Part shown: in pieces, positions 38,986 through 56,290 of the stretch
How the letters are laid out: each line of letters begins with the position of its first letter
How positions within the stretch are numbered: the first letter of the stretch is position 1
DNA from: Lutjanus erythropterus
Lineage: Eukaryota; Chordata; Actinopteri; Lutjaniformes; Lutjanidae
DNA length: 64,000 nt
NCBI GenBank assembly: GCA_020091685.1
Contig: CM034605.1
Coordinates: 15,162,635 to 15,226,634, forward strand
Direction of reading: 5' to 3'
Position numbers and translations under genes: made by a program
The notes under the pieces: generated by a model
Databases searched by the model: none
What the model was told of the DNA's origin: nothing
What the model saw: only the letters and a program-made list of their open reading frames with translations

Positions 38986-39636
38986 GGCATACACTGTATA
39001 ACTTCAGGCCGTTTCTGATTTTTGAGCTGCATGACTCCTTTTAGAATTGGGCCAAATTTCAGCTTCATCTGGCATCATTTGCTGTGTGGTGTACTGGGAC
39101 GAGCAAGGGCCGCTCAACTGTTCTGATTTGAATCTCTGACATATCAGAAGTTTTGCCTGTCAGGCTCATGCATAGTTGAAGCAGAGCCACAAGTCCATTC
39201 CCCAGTGTGAGCGCCTTTTTTCCTCACCGAACCTGCACTCTGGCAAACTGAACGTCTGAAATTGTAATCAACATGTCACGCCATGTAGACGGAAATACTG
39301 ACAGTAAAAAGTAGCTGGTTTGCCTCTGATTCTCTCTGCAAAATGGACAAGCAGTACTGGCCACAAGTTTTCTTGCAACCTGCGAGTCCATACATCCCAC
39401 CAAACACATTGTGACCCATCATTTGTGGTGTTGTAACAACATTACTGCAATTTACAGTTACGTCATCATTAGTTAAGTTGCTGTTACGCTGTTACATTAC
39501 AATGTAGAAGGTATTCTATGGTATAATCATGCAGTGTATGCCCAGCATTAGACGTGTCACAGCCTTGACTCTGGTTTCTCCTTGCGTTTCTCCCCAGGTG
39601 TCCACTGTATCTCCTGTGTGTGTGTCTGTGTAAGGT

Positions 39637-40089
39637 GGGTGTGATGGTCCTCTCACTCTCCTGGCTCCCTGATTGCCGTTCATTACACACACCTGCTCCC
39701 AGCTGCACACCTGCTATCCATCAAGCTCATAACCTCACAGTATATTAACCAGTATATCTTCAGCCATTCATCACCAGATGGTTTAGTTAGCTACTGTTCT
39801 GCGCTCAGGCCCCCCCTGTGATATTTGAGATTAAGTATTTTCCCTGTGCAGCTTTTCCCCTATCCAGTCGAGGTTTGTCATGTTCATCAGCCTGCCTACC
39901 TGCTCTCATACAGCTCCCCACCAGCCATCTCCAGCAAGCCTCGGCATTCCCAGCTCGCGTCTCCCCTGCCATCACTCACCTGCCACTTCTGCTCCCCCCA
40001 TCTCCACTCCCTGTTTCCCCTCACAATAAATACTTTTCTTAAATTCATCTTCCTTCTGAGTCTGAATCTGCTGTAAACCACAACAAGAT
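39637..40089 (+). repeat. possible solo LTR-like or retroelement 3' fragment
   Basis: The block begins TGTGATGGTCCTCTCACTCT, passes through CATTACACACACCTGCTCCC, and ends with an AATAAATACTTTTCTTAAAT signal and TCTGAGTCTGAATCTGCTGT. I recall similar sequences recurring in fish genomes next to retroelement ends. TG...CA-like ends are possible but I see no target-site duplication, so the class is uncertain. Confidence 0.35.
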
Positions 40090-40929
40090 GAGAAAACTGA
40101 CACCGCTGTCATTTCTGTCTGTTAAATATAAAGCTACAGACAGCAGTTTATTAGATCAGCGTAAAGGCTGAAAACAGGAGTACACAGCTAGGAAGTCATC
40201 GCTCCTCACCAAGAAATAGGCTGTGTTCCATTTACCTCAGAAGTCAGAGCTGCGAATGACGTCACACTCAAATTGACTGCATTCAAGTCTTTTGGGGATA
40301 CAAGCACCATAGCAACATGCTCACAGATGCACATTGGACAGGACTGCGTGCACAGCTGATTTTAATGTGACACAAACATGTTAACAGTTTATTACTACAG
40401 CTTTCACTACTGTTGATGAATGGAGTAGCCATCTTTGACTCTGAGGTCAGGGTTATTGAGGTTTCTCCGACCTTCTGAATTGGAAATCCAACTTCAGGGG
40501 GCATTCCAGCTGAACTTTACAACTGGAAACTTGGAAATTCCAATTTCCCTGTCCAGTCTAGGCTATGCCAGTGGTTTCCAGTGTGCCACACTGGCGTGCT
40601 GTGAGTCAAGTCCATGTGTGCCTCTGGATTTTATGACAACCTCATTTTTGTAACATACAACTATTGAAAATGTAAGATTTTTTTAATTTACTATATAAGC
40701 ACTTAGTATGCTTCAGTTTCCTAATACAGACAACTGAACCCCGATCAGCGCAGCCTCCTTGCACATATGAATGACACAGAAGAGACAAAACGCCATCATG
40801 CAACATTGATGACATATTTTCACATCAAATTATATGCAGAACAGGTTTTACTACATGATAGTGTATACTATTGTAGGCTTCTACGGGTGCTGCTGTTGTT
40901 GTGTGACGTCAGACAAGTAGGAGAGATGT

Positions 40930-40990
40930 AAGTGTGGGCGCGATCTTCTCATCTAACTCTGGGCCATAAAAATCCCAAAATGTCAAAGTA
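40930..40990 (-). repeat. short antisense fragment of the GATGAGAAGATCGATAC repeat family
   Basis: GCGATCTTCTCATCTAACTC and ATCCCAAAATGTCAAAGTA read as the reverse complement of the family at 49,604. A related scrap lies at 32,999-33,030 (CGAGAGTGGTATCAATCTTC). Confidence 0.5.
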
Positions 40991-42174
40991 CGGCATTTCC
41001 TTAAGGCACAGTGTGATTAGCACAAAATCAGAGGCCGATTAAGCAAGATTCAAGAGATCACTTCTTCTCTGATAAATGTTAGATATTTAGTCAGCTCAAC
41101 AGGGAACATGTTGAGCCTTAACACAACACTGAAAAAAGCAGCAACAGGTTCATCACAGTGTTACAGTGAGAGGCAACACACCACTTAAGTGCTGTCAACA
41201 GTTCCACTTATGGACGCAATTTACTTTGCATCACAAAGCAATCATGTTTAGAGGGCAAACCCACTAATAAGACAGAAACACTACAAAGGTCCAAAAATAG
41301 AAACAACAGAGTGAATTCAATGGAGCTGCAGCCGCTCTTGTGGCGCTGTTCCTGTTGTGACTCATAAGTGTTAGTTTTGTGTCTTGATGACGCGGGCGGA
41401 TGCGTGGGTGACAGTGGGGGAGGTTGGGTGGGCGGGTGGCAGCAGCAGATGCATCGCTTGTGCTCCCCCAGACCCTTGTCATCCACTCAGTCTCGGCTTC
41501 ATTCAGCTGGTTGTTGCTACGATACAACATGGGAGATGACAATCGAACTGAACACGCAGACGAACACACAAAAAGCTGTTACGTTCTCTTACACATTCTT
41601 GGAGATCTTTTCTATCTCTGAAACAACTGAAATGTCTTGCCCACATGAAGTTGGTGCAGAATCAAACAGGATCATCTAGCTGTTAACATACTGTTTAACA
41701 TAAATCACACATTAACAACCTTTGACATGTTTATTTGTGGCTTTTCTTTCTGTCAAATGAAAAGAATGAGGCTCTCAGGTTTATTTGCTGGATAATGAGG
41801 AGGACAGAGCTGTTTTGATCATCATGAAGCTTAGTGCTCTCTGCCTCTGGTATTTCCTCTGGTATTTCCAAAGATGAGGCCCATTCAGTCTAGAAAGGTA
41901 CAAATGCATAACCACACTGTAGTATTTTCTAAACCCACTTGAGTTAAATGTACCTAGATAGAAAAATCTGTTAATCCAGCATTGAGTTACAGTTGCTTCT
42001 GTATGTTGATGAGGATGAAAATAATACTTTGGAGAAAACATGTCTTAATGCACAATACAGCCAACTTTACCACCAAAACCCAACAATTTTAGGTCTGTGT
42101 GGACATTTATTTTGCATAAAACACTTCTTCACCATGAGAAACCATGATCTGCAACTTGTTTACATGCACACACA

Positions 42175-42941
42175 GATCAGCTACAATATTAAAACCACCT
42201 ACCTAATATTGGAAAATTGTGTAGGTTCCCCTGCTGCCTAGCAGCTCTGACCTGTTGAGGCATGGACTCAAAAGACCTCTGAAGATGTCCTGCAGTATCT
42301 GTGTCAAGATGTTAGCAGCAGATACTTAAAGTCTTTAAGATCAGACTTCTTCTTCCCACACATCACATAGTTGCTCTGGATCATTTAGAGGCCGAGTCAA
42401 CACCTTGTCAACATCAGGCGACCTTCTTCCATTACTCCAATGCTCCCATTGTTAGTGCTTTTGGCAGTGGACGAAGGTCAGCACTGGCATTCTCACCGAT
42501 CTATGCAGCAAGTTATCATGCACTGTGTGTTTTTATACCTTTTCTAATTTATGCTTCAGTCTCTCCTCTGTAGGATCAGACCAGATGGGCTAGCCTTTGG
42601 CCCCCCCTGCCCCCACGTGCATTAGTGAGCCTAAGGTGCCCATGACCCTGTCAGCAGTTCACTGGACCACCTGGATCACTTTTGTTAGATACTAACCACT
42701 GCATACCAGGAAATGTATGCTGCTTTAGAGATGCTCTGACCCAGTTGTCTAGCCATCACAACTTGGCCCTTGTTAGAGTCAATGAGATCCTTACACTTGT
42801 CCATTTCTCCTGCTTCCAGCACATCAACTTGAAGAACTGACTGTTCACTTGCTGTCTAACATATCCCACCCCTTGTCACTGTGATGAGATGATCAATATT
42901 ATTCACTTAACCTGTGAGTGGTTTTAATGTTGTGGCTGATC
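42175..42941. mobile_element. non-autonomous DNA element with 24-bp terminal inverted repeats
   Basis: The left end reads GATCAGCTACAATATTAAAA plus CCAC. The right end, reverse-complemented, reads GATCAGCCACAACATTAAAA plus CCAC, so the ends match at 22 of 24 positions. The element is 767 bp and has no transposase frame. Ends of this kind recur throughout teleost genomes. No clear target-site duplication was found, so the superfamily is not assigned. Confidence 0.85.
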
Positions 42942-43879
42942 TCTGTTTAATTCCAATGTAATGAGGAGAACAACTTACTTTGTACAGTAGCTTCTGTTTG
43001 ATGGCAAAACCACATCCTTGCACTTTTAGTACCATTATTATTTTGAATGGGGAGTGCTAATACAGCATTTTAAAATATGAATCAAGAATGAAGGCATTTC
43101 CCGTCACTCCCAGAAGGATGCGAATATGGCAATAAATAATACCTACTGTGACATGTTTGATGTAACACCTGCTCTATAAGAGCGATGGCTCCGGATTGAT
43201 CTATGCTCCCCTGGTTTCGCTTCAGCTCAACTCAGCTCAGAATTTCCCTCCCTGCTGCAGCGGTGCTCGAAACATTTGTCAGGCCGATTCATCAAAACCA
43301 AAAACCCTGACAATGTTTCTGTTCAAAGTGAAACTTCATCTATTTAGATGACACAAGACAATTCTCCCTCCATGAAGGGAAACCAAAAACCAATTCATTT
43401 GATAATATTGCTCATGAAAGTAACAAATGGGCTTGAAACCTGACAGCCTGTGGGCAGCAGTAGAAAACATGAGGGACGTTGGAGGGAAGTTGTGTCCACT
43501 GACAGATCTCTTTATGAGGAGCTTCCAGCAACATAAAGAGACAGTGATAAAAAGCTCTGGGGCTCAGGGAGATAGAGGAACTACACTGACCAGTCAGTAT
43601 GACAGATTCTCTACCTGTTGGTGTGTTTGCTGCTTCACTGCCACTAATCACAGAGCGGGAACTTGGCTGGAGCTGCTGCCCCGTGTGGTGGTATTGGAGT
43701 TGGACAAACTACAGGGGCACTGCTGCATTGAGGCATCACCAGATGGAACAAAGTCATTGCCTTGCAAGACAAAGTCAAGACCAACCCAAGTTAAATGAAA
43801 GTCCTAAAGTTCAGTCCTAAACAAGTCACCACATGCATCTTTCAAAAACACAGCAAGACTTAAATTTACAGAAATAACG

Positions 43880-44480
43880 ACCTCTCTAGCCATGCTACCA
43901 GCGTGGCTCTATGAATGGCAATGATATTCTCTCAGACTAAAATATCTCTGCAACCACTGGATGGATTGCCAAGGAATTTTTCCCCAGAGGATGAATCCTG
44001 ACTTTGGTGATCCCCTGGGCTTTCTTCTAAGCATAATTGTGAGCGTCTCATTCAGGGTTGCCAGGTCGGCAGTTTTCCCACGGAATTGGGCTACATTTGA
44101 TGTGTTACCACAGGTTGATGTTTTTGTCTGCTGGTTGACCTATTTTGGATGCAAATTACACTAACAATATCTACAAATAAAAATACACATTGTAAATGAA
44201 GTCATTTATTTATGGCCAGATCCTACCAAACTGAGTTCAGATTGCAAACACTGACATGGGTCCAGTCACTCACTTGTCTCTCTTATTGGCTGTCAAGCTG
44301 GTTTTGTTACACAGATTTGGCAACCCTGATCAAATTTTTGGCTTTAAATGAAATGTCCCAACAATTACTGAATGGATTAACATGAACTTTGGTATTACCA
44401 TTTAATGTCTCCCTTGGGCGCTGTAATCCATTTGGTGATTAACTCAAATAATCTACAACTATCAAAAATCAACAAATACC
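43880..44480 (+). repeat. dispersed 'ATGGATTGCCA' repeat interrupted by a younger insertion
   Basis: The left half contains TCTGCAACCACTGGATGGAT, then TGCCAAGGAATTTTTCCCCA and TGACTTTGGTGATCCCCTGG. The right half contains AAATGTCCCAACAATTACTG and GAACTTTGGTATTACCATTT, the continuing monomers of the same degenerate unit. Between them lies a separate element at 44,053-44,328. Confidence 0.65.
44053..44328. mobile_element. 276-bp MITE nested in an older repeat
   Basis: The left end is CAGGGTTGCCAGG and the right end reverse-complements to CAGGGTTGCCAAATC, giving an 11-bp perfect terminal inverted repeat. The insertion splits the older repeat at 43,880-44,480. No exact target-site duplication is visible (left flank GTCTCATT, right flank ATCAAATT). 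hAT-like ends are possible but unproven. Confidence 0.75.
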
Positions 44481-45619
44481 TGAAAAATCAATGATATCAT
44501 CATTTCTAGTGGTGTGCAAATGTTATAATGTTTACTTTCAAATAAACTTTGTTTAACAAACATTTAATAAATCGTTGTGTATACCTTGGTACGTCATTCC
44601 TGTGATTTATTTTTGTTTTCCGAGCCCAATAATTTTCATGTTAATTGCCTTCTATGAATTGGACACAGATAAAGTTTTTATTGACGAAAGTGATAATCCG
44701 AGTTGTCACCTGTTGTTTGTTTAATTTAATATTAACATTTTAATCTTGGTCTTGAGTTATTTCAAGTTAAAAGGCTAAAGTATTAACTGAGTCTGAATCC
44801 ATGAAACTGATGAATCTAGTCCAACTTTATTTCACACCTATGCACAGTTTTTTTTTTTCAAATTTCATTTTCAACTGCTCATTCGAGTGTGTATTAACCC
44901 GCTTTGAAATTCTTTTCAGGAGACTTAGTAGTGATGAAAATGTGTCAATGTCACTTTGAACTAAAGGCCTGTATTTATAGGTTTAACAGAGCCTAATTTT
45001 GACACTGAGCCCTATTAATTGAGCTCTCCACAGACATCTCCCTGTATCTAAAATAGGTAGGAGTCCATCGTCGAGGTGAAGAGGGACAAAGTAGGCCAAG
45101 GACTCTCACAGAAAATAGACTGTGACTCACTGAGGGGGATGGATCATCTTGGGAAAGAACAGGAAATGGGAAAGAATGTGGGTTAACAATAATCCTCGAA
45201 ATTGCGTATGAGTACAGGCCCCCCGTGGTGTGAGGAAGTGAAGAGGTACTACATGTTACGACTGTCTGTCAGCCTTCATACAGCTGAGAAAGTGGTGCTC
45301 TGATGTGATGTGATATCTAGAAAAATCTGTATGAGAGCTTAATGGTCAACTGTTAAATGTTTGTATCAGTGGTAGAATCTAAGTACATTTAGGCCTACTT
45401 AAGTACTTTACTTGAATATTTTTATTTTATGGTACTTCCTCTTGCCTATTATTTCAGAGTAGAATATTGCTTTTTTTTACTCTCTTACTGTTGTATGGAT
45501 TTTAGATCTGAAACATATTTTATAAAGTAATACAAGATTGTTATAACCACTGGTATATAAGTAAAACTGGCTCCATTTTTGATAGCATTGATGCTTACAC
45601 ATTAATGCATCAATAATAA

Positions 45620-45725
45620 GATTAGAGCCCGACCCATACTGGATTTTTGTGGCCGATGCCAAAACTGAGAAGTTAAAAAAATGCTGATATTGACAAATAT
45701 TCTTCATGTAATTTATGTGTATACA
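45620..45725 (+). repeat. fragment of AGAGCCCGACC / 'GATATTGAC' repeat
   Basis: AGAGCCCGACCCATACTGGA followed by GGCCGATGCCAAAACTGAG and ATGCTGATATTGACAAATAT resembles a widespread repeat also present, more degraded, at 58,547. Confidence 0.5.
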
Positions 45726-46453
45726 GAATATGATACATGTATATACATAAATACATTTTTCAGTGACCCTTCAAATGTGGTTATGAATATTTTACATTTT
45801 AGCACTAAATTGTTTTAATTAATTGTCAAAAATGACATCAGGGCATGGAAACAGCACATTTTCATTGATACATTTAAAATGTTTAACATTTAAAAATATC
45901 TATACATGGGGAAAAAAGTAATAGAACAAATTAAGCTTAAATGTTAAACTTTAATTAACAGAAATGATCAAATGTACATAAAATATTACCTTTAAAAGTA
46001 AAAAAAATAAATAAAAACAATCATTTTACTATCTAAATCTATATCTCTCTATATATCTATATAACTTCATACTGTGTTATTGTCACTTACTTGAGTAAAG
46101 ATGTCACTACTTCATATTACACTGAGAAATGCTCTACCCTTTTCCCACTTTTGATTTAACTCCAGTAGTCACTTATAGTATGCCCAGCTTTTGTTTGATT
46201 GGTGAAATCAAATGTATCTACATGGTAATTTGTGAGTGGTTGAGGTGGAAATTATGGTCCTTAGTACCATCACTGATACTGTAGTCACTGATTTTGTTCA
46301 CTTGCACTGCCTCTGTGTGGTGATCATTGGCACTGCATGAAGACACCACCATCAGATCTTCTGATTTCATATGGTAAACTGATACAAAGACCTTTTCTGC
46401 ATCCGGTTCTTTAAAAAAAAAGCAAACGGTCCGTTTCAAAACATCAGCCAATC

Positions 46454-46459
46454 TTTATT
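46454..46459 (-). terminator. mtfr1l: candidate mtfr1l polyadenylation signal (distal)
   Basis: On the minus strand this reads AATAAA in the context GTAAATAAAGATTGGC, followed within 30-40 bases by a T-rich stretch. It would give a spliced 3' UTR of roughly 2.7 kb. A nearer alternative AATAAA is at 48,661-48,666. Which is used cannot be told from sequence alone. Confidence 0.5.
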
Positions 46460-47346
46460 TACAAGTCCTCACATGACAAAAAACAAACACAGAGATGGTG
46501 GTGGGCTCAATCCTACACAGAGGTACAATGGTGAGAAACCTTAAAACCAGACAAGAGAAACAACAGAAAATTCAAAACAAAGTCTGTGGAAAATCCTTCA
46601 ACTAAATTTTCCTCTTGACTTATTATCAGGAGTAGTGATGCAGTTGGCAGAGTACCTCAAGTACATTAATATGATTAATGTATTTAAATTAGCATATAGT
46701 AGTTTCCTCAGCTAGTCAGTTGTTGCATGTCATGACTTTGACCAATGCAGAAGTTGAGAAGATTGCCAAAGACAAAGTCATGGCCACCTCTAGCAAAACA
46801 TACTTTAAACTTCACTGCATACACCAACACAGATGGGCACATTCTTGTTCAGTCCTAACGTAACATTTCACACTGCAAAACTACACTAAAGGATTCCCAT
46901 TCCTGTAGGCATAAATATGACAGATGATAAACAGAGTAGGAGTGACGTTTGGAGGTAAAAGTGACAAAACCGCTTTTCTTGTGACAAGTTATTTTTAACA
47001 AACACCCAGAAATACCACACACACCAACTGGTCCTTAACATCTTCACTCTATGTATGCTTGTGAGATGAAAACATGGGAGTATTAGTAAAGATGAGGATG
47101 AGGGGGGCACATTCAGGGGAAGGCAGGCAGGCAATGAGGGGTGGGCTGATGAAAACAAACCCGTGGCACTAAAATCAGGCATCGGAACAGGCAAAACATC
47201 TGTGGTAAGGCGTCAACGAGAATATTGATTGTTTTCATGACTCAACTATTTTATGCATTTACCCAAACTCAGCATACAGAATAATGTAAAAACAGTTACA
47301 CAGCTCAGTCGTGTCGGCCCAAACTGAAATCACCTCTTTTATGTCA

Positions 47347-48152
47347 TTAAAGGGATAGTTTGGCTTTTTTGAAGCAGGTTGTATGAGGTAAAGTAATTGG
47401 TGATTGGCACGTCCCCAATTCGAAGAGGCAGCAGGAGTATCGAGGCTAAGCAATGTACTGCTGTGGACATGTTCAGCAGCAAAATGGATTTAAGCCAGCT
47501 AAAAAAAATTAATCAGTTTAAGTGTACGCTATATTTGCAATATTTTAAACACTTAACCTTGCCATCAGACAGCCTTTTCTAATCAGAAACTGTAGTTACA
47601 TAAGACAAATATTGCTATAACTCCACCTAACTTCATTAGCAAAATCTGTAATTTTACCTCGCAGGACACAGGAGTTGCTCTTCTACCACTGCCTTGATCC
47701 GTTATTTTATCTGTGTTGTTGTGTGACTTCGGTTAATCCAGACCAACTCGCAGACCAAGGCAGAGTTAACCTGTGATCTGAGAGATAAAATTACAGTTTT
47801 GCCACGAGTCTGGGGGATATGGAGAGCATGATATTTGGTTTATATAATGGTGATTTCTCACATGAAAATTCTTTCTGGCGGTAAGGTGAAAGAGTGAAAA
47901 TATTCTAAATAAAGCATACACTTAACCTGACATTGATTTTCTTTGTTAGATGGGCCTTTGTTTAAGTGGCTAAAATACCTTTTGTTGCTGACCCTGTCCA
48001 CAGCAAGTCATTGCTTAGCTTTCATGCTGGCGCTCCTCTCTGCTTCTCCAAAGTGGGGGTGTGCCGACCACCATCTACTGTGGGTAGTACATTGACCGTG
48101 GATAAGTACCTCACACAACCCCACTTCAAAAATCCTTAACTATTCCTTAAAA
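47347..48152 (+). mobile_element. AGGGATAGTTTGG-type DNA element with TTAA flanks, copy III
   Basis: The left side reads TTAAAGGGATAGTTTGG. The right end, TTAACTATTCCTTAA, reverse-complements to TTAAGGAATAGTTAA. Both ends sit on TTAA, as expected for an element that targets TTAA (piggyBac-like behaviour), though the terminal bases are not the canonical CCC. Internal blocks match the copies near 3,621 and 36,985. No transposase frame remains. Confidence 0.7.
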
Positions 48153-48660
48153 CACAATATAAAGGTGATTTCAGCTATCATTTATCACATTCTACACACC
48201 GGGACGTTTGTGTCTAAATAGACCTGCACATGCTTGTTCCTGTTGCTTTTACGGCTGCAAACAAACAATTGTGTTCACATTTCACCCACACACTTCAATA
48301 AGGATTCTTAGATTTATACACCTCAAACTTCAAACTATATCACCAGCATATTCTTTCTCCTGTCAGTTTGGGTTTCAAAGTCAGCGTCCTGTGGTTCAGT
48401 GACTATCAATCTATATGTTAATCACAAACAAGAGGACAGGCAGAAGAGGTGCAGTGGAGCAAGCAACATATAGTATATGAAGCTGTGCAGTGCTGTAATG
48501 CAAATATGAAACAGCAAAGGTCTGAAGTTATTTTTCCTCTCACACACACACCATAAGCTACAGTACATCTCTCTGCATGTACACTAGATCTGTTTCATTT
48601 GTACATAAAATATTTTCAAGTATGTTAGAAGACTTCTTTACATAACAGAGAAATAAAAGA

Positions 48661-48666
48661 TTTATT
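48661..48666 (-). terminator. mtfr1l: candidate mtfr1l polyadenylation signal (proximal)
   Basis: Minus-strand AATAAA in GCAAATAAATCTTTTATTTC. Use of this site would give a spliced 3' UTR of about 530 bases, and would exclude the mobile element at 47,347-48,152 from the transcript. Confidence 0.4.
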
Positions 48667-49143
48667 TGCATCTCTTCTGTGGGAAGATTCAAACGGAAAA
48701 AAATGACTGATAGCAGGATGGATAAAAGGCTTATTAAAGGGACATTCTTCAATTTAAGTCCAAAAACTTTGCCATAATAGTTTGGATGTCAGCCGCTCCA
48801 CAGGGTGCGATAACATAATCAAAAAAATGCATCTAAAGTCAAACCAGCCTGGACACAGAGCAAGTTGAACCAGTCTGCCGAGTCCTCAATCAAAATAAAA
48901 TTCAACATAAAAGCCTTTTTTTTCAGAGAGAAATAAACTGGATGCAATGCAGTGCCGAAACTGATTATTGTTTTGGAGACTTGGCTGTTCCCCCTCACAC
49001 CGCACCAGTGCTGTAAGTTCACATTTGGTTTTACATGTCTGGGACAAAGTGTTTGTTTTGTTCTAACTCTGGCAGGCAGCTATTGCCTCGGGTCTGAGGA
49101 GCAAGGTTGTGGATCCATGGGTACATATTCCACAGGCAAAGGC

Positions 49144-49277
49144 CTAAAAATAATGAGGGAGAGAAAAAAAACAACAACAACTAAGACCAACCGCATGCCT
49201 TCAAAGGTTCATTATACAAAATATAAAAAAAACAAAAAAAACAACAACTACTATCTGCTATCCTTGTCCCAACTTAC
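49144..49277 (-). other. mtfr1l: candidate 134-bp intron in mtfr1l 3' UTR
   Basis: On the minus strand a near-consensus donor (CCAT|GTAAGTTG) at 49,277 is followed by a T-rich interior and a strong acceptor (CTCTCCCTCATTATTTTTAG) ending at 49,144. The donor lies 44 nt after the stop codon. The size is normal for a fish intron. Confidence 0.5.
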
Positions 49278-49321
49278 ATGGAGCAGCAGGATCGGGTATT
49301 GATGATAAACACGTGATCAGG

Positions 49322-54415
<5,094 letters not shown>

Positions 54416-54563
54416 GGTGATGGTGGGTCAGTCTCATTCGCTGGGAAGTTGCACACCAATGCTTGGTGCTAGCAGTGGCCTCAGTCTGAGCTTTTCAGTA
54501 AACAGATGCCATGTCAGTACACTGCCAACTCTTGGTATATAAATTAGTGAGTAGTTAAAGCAT

Positions 54564-56101
54564 CTGTTGAGAGAAACAAGCAGGAGGAGAACACATTATT
54601 ACATATTATTTCATAGTAACATGGTTGCATACAGCTAGGGCTGCAACTAATTATTATTTTCATGATCAATTAACTATTATATTCCCAATTTGATTTAATT
54701 TAATCTATAAAATGACAAGAAAAAAAACTAAGAAAAATACTCCTCACAATTTCCCCAAAACAAACTGACAGACTGACAGTTGCCAGCTAACTTTCAGCTT
54801 TATCAATTAATCGACTAATAGCTTCTGAATTTGCAAAAAAAATCTTGCTTTTAGCTATTTTGTTTGTCTAGGATTGACAGACTAATTTGAAAATGTGAAT
54901 TCAAGTCATCAGCCAAAATCATCATCAGCAAATAAAAACAAGATCTTGGCAGATTCATTGGGATCTTAAACCACTAGTGGATTATTTGAATAACATTAGC
55001 GCTTTACTGCTAGCAATTTATAATTAGGGGTTTAAGAAAATACCAATACACTTGAGTCTTACAATATTCTTTTTTGTGATACTGTATCAATTGTCAGAAA
55101 CACTCTGTATCCTTGACACATGCAAAGATTCATTGAGGTAGTTCATTTTGATTAGAAAGATAGCAGTGTTGTTATTGATCTTCACTGTTAAAAGTAGGTT
55201 TCTCACACTCAGATTTTATGCATCTTTGGGCTGTACGACTAAGTTAAAAAGTCATATTGCGTCACACATTTTTCCTTTTTCAAAAAATTGCAATCTTGTG
55301 CATAACTAATGTATACAGCTGTGTGTTGTTTGTACTATTACAGTTTTCTTAAAATTAGATTTTAAAAATATCAATATATCACCTTGCTAGGTCCGCAATA
55401 TATTAAACTGTAATCCCTGAATCATGATACGTATCGTATCGCCAAACTGTTGCCAATACACAAGACGTACATTTATTAGATAATGTCACTGAAGTAATTT
55501 TCATACAAGAAATAATTAAACAAACCAACAAACAAAACAATCCAAGGTCTCAACTTAAAATACCACGTTATCAGCATTCAGCATTTTGGACTATGAAACG
55601 TTACTGTCGAAAAAATACAATGATGAATTAATGAATATTAACAACTGCAGCCCTAAAAGGTTTGATAAGCTATCTAATGGTGTTATAACTGAACCATCTG
55701 ACCGTGATAAGCATGAGGGAACAGGTCAGTAAAATAATTTAACGTACCTACTGCTAACATTGCTCATCTAGCTAGCTAAGTAGCTAACGTTACGTCTTTA
55801 AATTTAAAAGTCAGTCTTGTACATTATCATTTATGGACCGACACGATGAAACGCCATAAATCTAGCTTTAGGTTTAGTGCAGTGATGTATGAGCAGCTTA
55901 TCTCAGCCCATCATTAGCCGGTAGCTAACGTTACGGCTATTCAAAACACACCGTCAGTTAACGCTAGCTTTAGCAACTCAAACAACGACCCCCTGGTTGA
56001 CCCTCAACTGCTCACCACCCTGTTCACCACCAGCCACCATTTCTCACTGTGATTCGTCTATCTTCACAAAATGCAATCAACGCTGCAGGAGCGACACTTA
56101 C
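54564..56101 (-). other. mtfr1l: mtfr1l 5' UTR intron (inferred)
   Basis: This lies between the inferred non-coding first exon (donor at 56,101-56,100, CTACC|GTAAGT) and the acceptor before the ATG exon (54,564). No coding content. It includes degraded repeat scraps such as AGCTAGGGCTGCAACTAATT near 54,633. Confidence 0.65.
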
Positions 56102-56290
56102 GGTAGATTAATGGCGTATCTGTGAAAGCTGCACCGTTAAATTGTTAGCATCAGGCAGCTTCTCCTCTTCGTCTTTCAGGCTGGAGTTCTGTTGTCGTTC
56201 ATTAGGCCGGAAACCTGTGCCTCCCTTTCCTGCGCTCTGATTGGCTGGAGCTCCATGAGCTTCCTCTATCACAACCAGTACAAGAGCGCC
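56102..56290 (-). promoter_or_regulatory. mtfr1l: mtfr1l non-coding first exon and promoter (inferred)
   Basis: A consensus donor at 56,101-56,100 marks the end of a likely 5' UTR exon. The upstream sequence is relatively GC-rich and has a CCAAT box on the minus strand (ATTGG at 56,240-56,244). There is no TATA box. The start site probably lies within 56,150-56,240, but that is inference. Confidence 0.5.

Larger units (their letters stand above)
24421..46423. other. gene-poor interval between stac and mtfr1l, repeats only
   Basis: About 22 kb lies between the stac promoter and the probable mtfr1l polyadenylation site. No open frame here shows a recognised domain, and no chain of plausible exons was found on either strand. 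It contains many degraded repeats, listed separately where they can be supported. A small GC-rich patch at about 26,050-26,290 stands out from the background but shows no exon-like structure that I trust. Regulatory elements or a long non-coding RNA cannot be excluded. Confidence 0.6.
46424..49143 (-). other. mtfr1l: probable mtfr1l 3' UTR (distal part) with an inserted element
   Basis: This stretch lies downstream of the mtfr1l stop codon and of the candidate 3'-UTR intron. No coding potential is visible. It runs to the AATAAA at 46,459 if the distal site is used. An 806-bp repeat copy (47,347-48,152) sits inside it, which argues for a long UTR that tolerates insertion or for use of the proximal site. 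Confidence 0.45.

Noticed and set aside
41208-41679. Overlapping frames on both strands near 41.4 kb with Pro/Gly-rich translations
   Set aside because: Low-complexity GC patch; neither strand shows a recognisable domain or paired splice sites.
43427-43798. 123-codon plus-strand frame
   Set aside because: It starts with ATG but has no recognised domain, no splice or promoter context, and lies among repeats.
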